From Flavobacteriaceae bacterium (lineage in GTDB: Bacteria > Bacteroidota > Bacteroidia > Flavobacteriales > Flavobacteriaceae): a stretch of DNA of 64,000 bases. The position numbers were made by a program, and so were the translations under genes. The stretch is from NCBI GenBank assembly GCA_025800395.1, contig JAOXRU010000119.1:1-64000 (forward strand). Direction: 5' to 3'. This document shows positions 49,912 through 57,650 of this stretch, piece by piece. Within the stretch, counting starts at the first letter, position 1; each line of letters opens with the position of its first letter. The notes beneath the pieces were generated by a model. That model was not told where the DNA came from. It searched no databases and saw nothing but the letters and a program-made list of their open reading frames with translations.

Positions 49912-50857
49912 CTGGCATTACTGTCTCTTGCTTAATTGTTTTAACTGGACCAAACAAACGATCTTTCCAATTGGTCCATTTATATTTTTTTGCCATGATG
50001 AATAACAACAATGGATAAAACACTAAAATCGGAACTAGCATATCAGCACCTAAGCTAGGCTCGGAAATATCAATTAAAACAGAATGCGTTTGAAAGGCAG
50101 TCCATTTAGCGGTAACCAATAATGCCGAAACTAAATTATTGGCAGCGTGAAATCCCATGGCCAACTCCAAACCATCATCCATAAGAGTGAGCACACCCAA
50201 AAAAAATCCTGTACCTATATAAAATCCCATGATTCCATACCCCAATTTGGTAACTTCAGGATTGGCCAAATGCATTAAACCAAACAACACAGAAGTCACA
50301 ACCAAAGGCACCCATCTGTTTTTAGCAGCCACACCAACACCTTGCATCAAATACCCTCTAAACAAAAATTCTTCGTAACTGGTTTGTATTGGTATTAGAA
50401 ATACTCCTATTGTGAGCAAGATTAAAAATGGCACCAAATTAAAATTCCATTGGTAGCTTTCAGGATTCATTTGATAATCTACTGCTATGGGCACAATTAT
50501 AAATACTGCCCACAATAAAAATGCAAATCTTATACGTTTCCAATCTACTTTATCTCTAGAAGTGATAAGACTAACAAAGGTTTGTTTATGTACTCCTTTC
50601 ACCCAGAAATACAAGGCAACAGCACCTACTATAAAACTAAATAAGATTAATGGCAACATGATATTGGAATCGTATAAGCCATAAATCTTTTCCATCATAT
50701 CCCCAGCTGGCAAACTTCCATTTTCTATACTATACAAAGCCATTGCTAATACCAAAGGAACAGCCCCTACAGTTTGAGAAGCTAAAAAAACTACTAAAAA
50801 TCCTACAAGATAGAGCCAAAGCCCTTTATAATTTGTTAATGCTTTTTCTATATACAT
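49904..50857 (-). CDS. CPBP family intramembrane metalloprotease
   Basis: 317 aa, multi-TM; 'SYEEFLFRGYLMQGV', 'VTSVLFGLMHLANP', 'GFHAANNLVSAL'. Confidence 0.9.
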   Translation of the reverse strand: MYIEKALTNYKGLWLYLVGFLVVFLASQTVGAVPLVLAMALYSIENGSLPAGDMMEKIYGLYDSNIMLPLILFSFIVGAVALYFWVKGVHKQTFVSLITSRDKVDWKRIRFAFLLWAVFIIVPIAVDYQMNPESYQWNFNLVPFLILLTIGVFLIPIQTSYEEFLFRGYLMQGVGVAAKNRWVPLVVTSVLFGLMHLANPEVTKLGYGIMGFYIGTGFFLGVLTLMDDGLELAMGFHAANNLVSALLVTAKWTAFQTHSVLIDISEPSLGADMLVPILVFYPLLLFIMAKKYKWTNWKDRLFGPVKTIKQETVMPGE

Positions 50858-51900
50858 TTTATTTTATTGAGATTCCAAGTTAATTGTTTATTGTAATATA
50901 AGCCCCCATTACTTACCTCTAAAGGACTATCTATATTATTGGTATACAAGCTACCAGTTCCCAAACCCTGCGGCATAGTGTTGTCCAAAACTGCGGTCCA
51001 TTGTGCTATAGCATTTAAACCTATGTTGCTTTCTAGTGCAGAGGTAATCCACCAACCAATACTGCGACTTGCCGCTAATTGAATCCAAGTTTCGCTTCCT
51101 TGAAAACCACCAACCAAACTGGGTTTAAGAATAATGTATTGTGGCTTTATTGTATCTAAAAGTTGTTGTTTTTTTTCTGTTTCAAAAACTCCTATTAGTT
51201 CTTCATCTAAGGCAATAGGTAAAGGCGTTTTTTCACATAAAGCAGCCATAGCCTCCCATTGCTTGGCTTTTATAGGTTGCTCTATAGAATGTAAATCTAA
51301 TGCTGCCAAACGATCTAGCTTTTTCATTGCTTCTTCTGGAGAGAATGCACCATTGGCATCTACACGAAGTTCAATAGTCTCCGCATTGAAATTACTTCTT
51401 ATTTCTTGCAGCAACTTCACTTCTTTTTCAAATTCTATGGCCCCTATTTTCATTTTAATGCAATGAAAACCTTGTTTCAGTTTTTCTTCAATTTGGTCTT
51501 GCATAAAACGGGCATCTCCCATCCACACCAAGCCATTAATACCTATTGGTTGATTTTGAGACACAAATCCCGATTCGAAAAGTACAAAAGGATTGTGAGC
51601 TTCTAAAGACAGCATGGCTTGTTCTAAACCAAATTGAATACTTGGAAATTCTTTAAGTTCTTGGTACAATTCTGAAAATGACAGATCGATGTTGCTACAA
51701 AGCCATTCTAATTTCACTTCATAATCTGTTCTATCATCTACACTTAAACCTCTAAGTAAACCACATTCCCCTATCCCCTTTTTTCCATCTTTCTCTAAAC
51801 AAAGGAAATAGGTGTCTTTTTGTTTTAAAATACCCCGAGAAGTTCCACTAGGTCTTTTAAATTCTAAAATGTGTTTTTTGAAATTCGCTTTCAAAGTCAT
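50848..51900 (-). CDS. menC: o-Succinylbenzoate synthase
   Basis: Enolase-superfamily features 'CIKMKIGAIEFEKEV', 'LRVDANGAFSPEEA', 'LDEELIG', 'SALESNIGLNAIAQW'. Confidence 0.88.
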   Translation of the reverse strand: MTLKANFKKHILEFKRPSGTSRGILKQKDTYFLCLEKDGKKGIGECGLLRGLSVDDRTDYEVKLEWLCSNIDLSFSELYQELKEFPSIQFGLEQAMLSLEAHNPFVLFESGFVSQNQPIGINGLVWMGDARFMQDQIEEKLKQGFHCIKMKIGAIEFEKEVKLLQEIRSNFNAETIELRVDANGAFSPEEAMKKLDRLAALDLHSIEQPIKAKQWEAMAALCEKTPLPIALDEELIGVFETEKKQQLLDTIKPQYIILKPSLVGGFQGSETWIQLAASRSIGWWITSALESNIGLNAIAQWTAVLDNTMPQGLGTGSLYTNNIDSPLEVSNGGLYYNKQLTWNLNKIKCI

Positions 51901-51946
51901 TTGGATTTGGATGTAAATTTAACGTATTTTTAGGCAAACGCACAAA

Positions 51947-52741
51947 ATGAAAGAACTAAAGGACAAAGTGATTTGGGTTACTGGGGCATCTTCGGGCATA
52001 GGAGAAGCTTTGGCCTTGGAACTTCAAAAAAATCCTTGTAAACTAATTTTATCTGCTAGACGAAAAACGGTTTTAGAACAGGTTAAAACAAGGTGTAAAC
52101 ACCCAGATAATATTGCTATTCTCCCTTTGGATTTGGCAGATACCGAACAAGCCACTGCGGTGGTGCAAAAAGCTTGGGAGTTGTTTGGGCGTATTGATAT
52201 TTTGGTGAACAATGCTGGGGTTAGTCAACGCTCCTTTATCTTGGAGACAAAAATGGAAGTGTATGCACAATTAATGCATATTAATTATTTAGGTACGGTG
52301 GCGCTAACAAAAGCTTTGCTACCAAAATTTATAGAGCAACAAAGTGGTCAGTTTGCAACCGTTACTAGTTTGATGGGAAAATTTGGTTCTCCTGTACGAT
52401 CGGGATATTGTGGTGCTAAACACGCCTTACACGGCTTTTTTGATGTATTGCGAATGGAACATGAAAAAGACGGTATTGTGGTAACGATGATTTGCCCTGG
52501 GTTTGTACAAACCGATGTAGCTAAAAATGCTTTTGTTGGAGACGGAAGCAAACAAGGCGTAGAAGATCATGCAACAGAAAATGGGATGCCTACGGTGATT
52601 TTTGCAAAGAAAATGGCGCGTGCTATAGCCAAGAAAAAATTTGAAGCTTATATAGGAGGTAAAGAGGTATTAGGGGTATATGTAAAACGGTTTTTTCCGA
52701 AGTTACTGCATAAAATGGTATTGCGGTCTCGGGTGCGATAG
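51947..52741 (+). CDS. SDR family oxidoreductase
   Basis: 264 aa; 'VIWVTGASSGIGEALAL', 'LVNNAGVSQRS', 'YCGAKHALHGF'. Confidence 0.93.
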   Translation: MKELKDKVIWVTGASSGIGEALALELQKNPCKLILSARRKTVLEQVKTRCKHPDNIAILPLDLADTEQATAVVQKAWELFGRIDILVNNAGVSQRSFILETKMEVYAQLMHINYLGTVALTKALLPKFIEQQSGQFATVTSLMGKFGSPVRSGYCGAKHALHGFFDVLRMEHEKDGIVVTMICPGFVQTDVAKNAFVGDGSKQGVEDHATENGMPTVIFAKKMARAIAKKKFEAYIGGKEVLGVYVKRFFPKLLHKMVLRSRVR

Positions 52742-52807
52742 ATTTACAGTAGAAACCAATACTTTACTTTTAGTTTCTTATTTCCAAGGCTTTTTAATCT
52801 TACTAGG

Positions 52808-52905
52808 TTTGGGTTAGGGATAGGAACGGCATCCTTTTGGTTTTTAAAAAAACCAAAAGATACAGTGAATAGCCCGACCAGTCGTCATCGGACGGCTGGG
52901 AACCC
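52808..52905 (-). ncRNA. Putative structured 3'-UTR element, copy 2
   Basis: Minus strand CCAGCCGTC-CGAT-GACGACTGG hairpin, GGGCTATTCACTGTATC, TTTTGGTTTTT/AAAAACCAAAA hairpin, GGATGCCGTTCCTATCCCTAACCC; immediately 3' of the hydrolase gene ending at 52931. Confidence 0.5.
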
Positions 52906-52930
52906 CCAAATACAAATTACTTTGAAAGGC

Positions 52931-53611
52931 CTACACCGCCATAGACGCTCCGATTGCCAATAACACTAATTCTTTCTGCTGCGTCTGAAAGTGCTTTTTT
53001 GCTTCGGCCTGGTCGATTTCAATATATCCAAAAGTATCAAAATGATACCCCATTACCCTATTACATTCCACAAAATCACTTGCTATGGCAGCATCTTTAT
53101 AATCCATAGTAAAATTGTCTCCTATAGGAAGAATTGCCAAATCCAGCTTATGCCGCATAGGGATGAGCTTCATGTCCAAGGTAAGGGCGGTATCCCCTGC
53201 TATATAAATGGTTTTACCATCTGCCACAATAATGAAACCTCCTGGTTGCCCGCCATAAGATCCGTCTGCAAAAGCAGAGGTATGAACCGCATTGACATAT
53301 TGTATGGTTCCAAAATCGAAATTCCAAGAGCCACCATGATTCATAGGATGCACATTAAATTCTTTGGCACCATAATGCATGGCAATTTCGTAATTGCTTA
53401 CGATAGTTGCATTTTTTTGCTTTGCCAACACTTCCACATCTAAGACATGGTCTTGATGTGCGTGGGTAAGCAGTATATAGTCGGGTTGTAGGCTGTCTAG
53501 ATCTACTTTATCCTTGGCTAATTCGTTAGCGGAAACAAAAGGATCTACAACAATACGATGGTTTTTGGTTTGGATAAGTAGGCTGGCATGCCCTAAATAT
53601 GTTATTTTCAT
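52931..53611 (-). CDS. Metal-dependent hydrolase (UPF0173/MBL fold)
   Basis: 226 aa; 'MKITYLGHASLLIQTKNHRIVVDPF', 'DYILLTHAHQDHVLD', 'YIAGDTALTLDMKLI'. Confidence 0.93.
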   Translation of the reverse strand: MKITYLGHASLLIQTKNHRIVVDPFVSANELAKDKVDLDSLQPDYILLTHAHQDHVLDVEVLAKQKNATIVSNYEIAMHYGAKEFNVHPMNHGGSWNFDFGTIQYVNAVHTSAFADGSYGGQPGGFIIVADGKTIYIAGDTALTLDMKLIPMRHKLDLAILPIGDNFTMDYKDAAIASDFVECNRVMGYHFDTFGYIEIDQAEAKKHFQTQQKELVLLAIGASMAV

Positions 53612-53646
53612 CTGGAATAGTGTTGGTTTAAAATTCTAGCATAAAG

Positions 53647-55593
53647 TTAGCTAAAATTAAACCAAAAACGAACACCATCCGCTTTTTCGTCTATATTGAG
53701 GTGGGATTTGAGCTGATTTACCAATCGATTCACCAAATTGAACCCCATAGAAGACTTGGTACGTTCTTCCATATCGGTAGGGAGACCTATACCATCATCG
53801 CAATATTCGAAATAACCATTATTCTCTTTCAGTTCTAGTTTTATTCGAATGGTTCCATCCTCTTTGTTTGGAAAAGCATATTTGTAGGAATTGGATACCA
53901 ATTCGTTTAGTATCAACCCAAATGGTATCGCTCTATCGATATCCAATTCTGTATTTGCGGCATCTATCTCTATCTCTACATGATTGGAGTCTCTGTTATA
54001 CAGTGTTTTGATGCTATTGACCAAGGTTTCTATATACCCCTGCATCTCAATTACAGACAAATCGTCGTTTTGATACAGTTTTTGGTGTATGAGCGCCATG
54101 GCTTTCACCCGACTCTTTCCTTCTTCCAATGCCTCTATTGCAGCCTTACTCTTGGTGTTCTTGGCTTGTATAGACAACAGACTGGATACCATTTGTAAAT
54201 TGTTCTTTACACGGTGGTGAATTTCTTTCAACAGAGAGTCTTTCTCTATGAGCGAAGATTCGATGATTTTCTTTTGTTCGTTGATCACCCTTCTACTGCG
54301 AACGGTTTTGCGATATGCCAAAAAGAGACCAGTAATAGCAAAAAGAGTAAGTCCCAAAGCAATATATGTATTGGTAAGGGTTTGGTCTTTTTCTTGTATT
54401 CTACCCTCTGTTTCCTTTATGTTTTTTTCGTATTTAACAATCTCACTTCGGTGTCTTTCCAAATCCACATCAGCAAGCAAGGCTGTGGCTTTCATTCGAA
54501 ACATTATATTGTCCAAAGAATCCTGCATACGAATGTATCTTTTATAATAGATACTAGCAGAATCGAACTGCTGGTTTTTGTTGTAATATTCTGCCAACAT
54601 ATGATCCCTTTTCATCTTGCTATTTGGATTTTTTATTGGCACCTTATTTATTAGAAAGTTTTTGGCAATTTGAAAGTTCCCAAGTTTCATGTGACAATGT
54701 GCTAAATCCAACATATAATCCAATTCCTCCTTGGTGTATTTGTTTTGTTTATACTCCCTTATCATTTCGATGGCATTGGTCAAATCTGGTATGGCATCTT
54801 TATACCGTTTTTGTGCCAATTTGCACTTTCCGATATTTCCTATGATGGTAGCCTCTATCCAATGTGCTTGGGCGCGTTCTTGTTCGGATCGGGGGGTGTT
54901 GAGGGTGTTGTTGTACACTCCCAAATAATTGAGTGCTGCATCGTAGCGCTTCATAGCCGTTTCTAGGCTACTCCCTTTTTTGCGCAAAAATTCAGCTATC
55001 TGATTCCAATAAATCGCTTGTCCGAGATGATCGCCATCTGGTAAAAAACGATTTTCATGGAAATAATCACTCATGGCCTCATCGTACAATCCTATATTGT
55101 CATATATGTCATACAGCCTGTCTCCAGGAAAACCATATTCTCTTTTTTGTTGACGAATTTTGAGCTGTTTGTTGTACTCCATCAACTCCCCATAATTACT
55201 ATCCATCACTTGTAGCAAATATCGCAGCTCGTTCTTACTCAGACTTTCTTGATTTTGATGGAGATAGTTTGCTGTATTTAAACTCTCCTGATAGTCTCCA
55301 AGGTCGTAGTGGATCTGTGCTAAAATTATTTGATATTTAATGAGTTTGGAAGAATCTTGAGCTTTGTTGGCCATTTCGATTTTCTTCGAAAGCTTATCCC
55401 GCCAATCATATGCTGACTTAATAATATATTTATCGGAGGTTTCAAAGAAATATTGAAATTTGCCGTTTATCGTAGAAATTGTATCAAAAACACTTAAAGG
55501 ATTTAAGTTGGTTTGCATCTGAGCAGTTGCTACTCCAATACAGCCATACAGAAAGATCCCTAAAAAAGAAAACTTTTTTAACACCTGAAACAT
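53647..55593 (-). CDS. TPR-containing sensor histidine kinase (HisKA_2/HWE-like)
   Basis: 648 aa; signal peptide, TPR region, TM, 'LLKEIHHRVKNNLQMVSSLLSIQAKNTKSKAAIEALEEGKSRVKAMALIHQKLYQND', HATPase 'LILNELVSNSYKYAF'. Confidence 0.94.
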   Translation of the reverse strand: MFQVLKKFSFLGIFLYGCIGVATAQMQTNLNPLSVFDTISTINGKFQYFFETSDKYIIKSAYDWRDKLSKKIEMANKAQDSSKLIKYQIILAQIHYDLGDYQESLNTANYLHQNQESLSKNELRYLLQVMDSNYGELMEYNKQLKIRQQKREYGFPGDRLYDIYDNIGLYDEAMSDYFHENRFLPDGDHLGQAIYWNQIAEFLRKKGSSLETAMKRYDAALNYLGVYNNTLNTPRSEQERAQAHWIEATIIGNIGKCKLAQKRYKDAIPDLTNAIEMIREYKQNKYTKEELDYMLDLAHCHMKLGNFQIAKNFLINKVPIKNPNSKMKRDHMLAEYYNKNQQFDSASIYYKRYIRMQDSLDNIMFRMKATALLADVDLERHRSEIVKYEKNIKETEGRIQEKDQTLTNTYIALGLTLFAITGLFLAYRKTVRSRRVINEQKKIIESSLIEKDSLLKEIHHRVKNNLQMVSSLLSIQAKNTKSKAAIEALEEGKSRVKAMALIHQKLYQNDDLSVIEMQGYIETLVNSIKTLYNRDSNHVEIEIDAANTELDIDRAIPFGLILNELVSNSYKYAFPNKEDGTIRIKLELKENNGYFEYCDDGIGLPTDMEERTKSSMGFNLVNRLVNQLKSHLNIDEKADGVRFWFNFS

Positions 55594-55722
55594 AATTAGG
55601 TTATAAAATTATATAATTATAATGTGTTATTTGATGAAAACCAAAAATACTTCAATTATTTTAATCCACATCACCTTATAATAATATAAGCTTGGGGCAT
55701 ATTTATTATACTAACAACAGTA

Positions 55723-55784
55723 CAAATCTAACGTAAATTGCATGGGAATAATAGTTTTTGTTGTAAATGGAAAAAATATTGTTG
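55723..55784 (-). promoter_or_regulatory. Candidate LytTR-type operator plus promoter (site C) for the histidine kinase gene
   Basis: Plus-strand TTGTTG at 55758-55763 and 55779-55784; 27 bp away caaatcta (55723-55730) = minus-strand TAGATTTG, a perfect TAnnTTTG -7 box. Confidence 0.7.
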
Positions 55785-56022
55785 TGAACAAGAACGGAAC
55801 TCAAGTCAATCCGACTAAATGCCGAAAATTGTAGGAAAACCATTTTTTGTAGTACAATGGAATGCTAATCAACTTTATAGAAAGTGCTGGCTTATTTGAA
55901 AGATACATCAGTCCGTATCGGTATTGATCACTTGGAGAAGTGTCACACATCTGCAAAACCTCTTATAGATCGTGCGTGAGAAAAAACCTATTTATAAAAG
56001 GTGTCCATTAAACATTCCAGAT

Positions 56023-56111
56023 AAAAAAAAGCCTCAAATAAATCCGAGGCCTTTTCTAACTTGAGAACACTATATGAAAATGAAAAGAATTATACTTTTT
56101 TTCGTTGTTTA
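56023..56111 (-). ncRNA. sRNA-like unit 3 (~89 nt) ending in an intrinsic terminator
   Basis: Core TTTTCATTTTCATATAGTGTTC (complement of 56065-56086), then TCAAGTTAGAAAA and terminator GCCTCGGATTTATTTGAGGC-T8; promoter site D upstream. Confidence 0.65.
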
Positions 56112-56116
56112 CATAG

Positions 56117-56178
56117 TAAAAGTACAACACAATCTACATTTGCACTAATTATTGTTGTGAACCACATCTAGTTTGTTG
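56117..56178 (-). promoter_or_regulatory. Candidate LytTR-type operator plus promoter (site D) for sRNA unit 3
   Basis: TTGTTG at 56152-56157 and 56173-56178; -7 box TACTTTTA (56117-56124), 27-bp spacing. Confidence 0.65.
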
Positions 56179-56331
56179 CCAATTAGCTAAAATCGTATGT
56201 GTAGGTTTTTTCTTTTTCTTAGCTATGTTTTTACTACTGTTTGATAATAGCAAACTGCTTGGCATGTGCCACAATAAGTTTTTTATTTTTATTAAAATAC
56301 TCAGGCATATTCGTATAAAACGTATTGGAAT

Positions 56332-56430
56332 AAAAAAAACCTCAAAAAGGACTTCTGAGGTTTTTCTAACTTGAGAACACTATATGAAAATGAAAAAAAT
56401 TATCTGTTTTTTTTTATTGTTTTTCAATTA
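56332..56430 (-). ncRNA. sRNA-like unit 2 (~99 nt) ending in an intrinsic terminator
   Basis: Core complement of 56375-56396; shares 35 nt (TTTTCATTTTCATATAGTGTTCTCAAGTTAGAAAA) with unit 3; 10-bp stem AAAAACCTCA/TGAGGTTTTT + T8. Confidence 0.65.
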
Positions 56431-56435
56431 CAATG

Positions 56436-56497
56436 TAAATATATAGCAAGCTTTTGTTTGCACACAAAAATTGTTGTAAACGCATTGAATCTTGTTG
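56436..56497 (-). promoter_or_regulatory. Candidate LytTR-type operator plus promoter (site E) for sRNA unit 2
   Basis: TTGTTG at 56471-56476 and 56492-56497; -7 box TATATTTA (56436-56443), 27-bp spacing. Confidence 0.65.
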
Positions 56498-56630
56498 TGA
56501 GGTGCTTCAAAAATGTTATTTAGAGAATTTTATAACTATTTATCGCTATTTTACCGAAATCATGATTTCCTATTGCGCCAATTAGATCGTTCTTAAGAAT
56601 CGAAAAACTAAAAATGGAATTATCTATGAT

Positions 56631-56726
56631 AAAAAAAAAGAGTCCTATTGCTAAGACTCTTTTAAATGAACACTATATGAAAATGAAAAGATTTGAGGCG
56701 ACTCGTAAAGAGTCCTCTAAATTTTC
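56631..56726 (-). ncRNA. sRNA-like unit 1 (~96 nt) ending in an intrinsic terminator
   Basis: Core complement of 56668-56689; 5' hairpin GAGGACTC-TTTAC-GAGTCGCCTC; terminator AAAAGAGTC/GACTCTTTT + T9. Confidence 0.6.
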
Positions 56727-56731
56727 ATCAC

Positions 56732-56793
56732 CAAAAATAAGTGGCTTGCTTGTTTCTATAAAAATAATGTGGTGAAATACAGAATAGCTGTTG
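56732..56793 (-). promoter_or_regulatory. Candidate LytTR-type operator plus promoter (site F, degenerate) for sRNA unit 1
   Basis: Minus strand CACAACA and CACCACA at 21-bp period; -7 box TATTTTTG (56732-56739) at the same 27-bp spacing. Confidence 0.55.
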
Positions 56794-56808
56794 TGTAAAA
56801 GGTATTAC

Positions 56809-56845
56809 AAAAAAAAACAGGTCATTCGTCGATAGTGAATAACCC
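56809..56845 (-). terminator. Rho-independent terminator of the LytTR response regulator gene
   Basis: Minus strand GGTTATTC-ACTATCGAC-GAATGACC-TG-T-run, separating the regulator gene from sRNA unit 1. Confidence 0.75.
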
Positions 56846-56869
56846 GTTTAAATTTTTTGGTCCTAAAAC

Positions 56870-57613
56870 CTATAAATTCATAGAAGAAAGAATAAACTCT
56901 CTAAATTCCTTAGAAATTGGTATTAAATTATCATTTATAAGAATGCCCCTAGAATTGATTGCTTCAATTCGGTCTACATTTACGATATAAGACTTATGTG
57001 CCCTATAAAAGCTGTTGGGGAGTTTTTCCAAATAATCTTTTAGCGGAGATCGTACCAAGAACTTTTTTTCTTTGGTGTTGATTTCTAGATAGACATTATC
57101 CGCCTTTATAAAAAGTATATCTTCAAACTGTACTCTATAATATAGGTGTTGTTTTTTGACGAAAATGGAATTATCCAAAATAGAACTAGTGGTAACTTTT
57201 GCTTCTTCAACCTCTTTGATTTCGCCAGATTCTTTGAGGTGTAAATTCGAAATGGCGATTTCGATTGCAGCGTACAAATCCTGTTGTTCAAAAGGTTTTA
57301 CCAAATAGCCGTTTGGCTTCACATCTTTCGCCTTCTCCACCGTAGCGCGATCGGAGTTTGAGGTAACAAAAACAAAAGGAATATTGTAATTTTCTCTAAT
57401 GTGTCTACCAAGATCTATTCCGGTTTTATCGGAGGCTAAAATAATGTCAATTAAAACGAGGTCTACTTGTTTGTTTTTTAGGACTTCTACAGCTTGCTCA
57501 TATATAATAACGTTTCCAACCACCTCGTATCCAATCTCTTCCAACATAGATTGCATATCATCGGCAATAATCACGTTATCTTCTACTATCAATATTTTAA
57601 TAGGATCGTTCAA
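56870..57613 (-). CDS. LytTR-family response regulator
   Basis: 247 aa; 'IKILIVEDNVIIADDMQSMLEEIGYEVVG...DLVLIDIILASDKTGIDLGRHI' receiver, LytTR 'FIKADNVYLEINTKEKKFLVRSPLKDYLEKLPNSFYRAHKSYIVNVDRI'. Confidence 0.95.
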   Translation of the reverse strand: MNDPIKILIVEDNVIIADDMQSMLEEIGYEVVGNVIIYEQAVEVLKNKQVDLVLIDIILASDKTGIDLGRHIRENYNIPFVFVTSNSDRATVEKAKDVKPNGYLVKPFEQQDLYAAIEIAISNLHLKESGEIKEVEEAKVTTSSILDNSIFVKKQHLYYRVQFEDILFIKADNVYLEINTKEKKFLVRSPLKDYLEKLPNSFYRAHKSYIVNVDRIEAINSRGILINDNLIPISKEFREFILSSMNL

Positions 57614-57650
57614 AACTGCGTCTTTTTAAGTTATTAATCAATGGCTAAAA

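Noticed and set aside
55873-55977. Short open stretch ...VLAYLKDTSVRIGIDHLEKCHTSAKPLIDRA* looking like the end of a degraded gene
   Set aside because: No start, no recognisable family and too short; could be chance. A translated search of this stretch would decide.
56071-56775. Plus-strand micro-ORFs starting ATGAAAATGAAA in each repeat unit (MKMKRIILFFVVYIVKVQHNLHLH, MKMKKIICFFLLFFNYNVNI, MKMKRFEATRKESSKFSS...)
   Set aside because: Only the first few residues are conserved. Promoter boxes, operator repeats and T-runs of the terminators all point to transcription on the minus strand.
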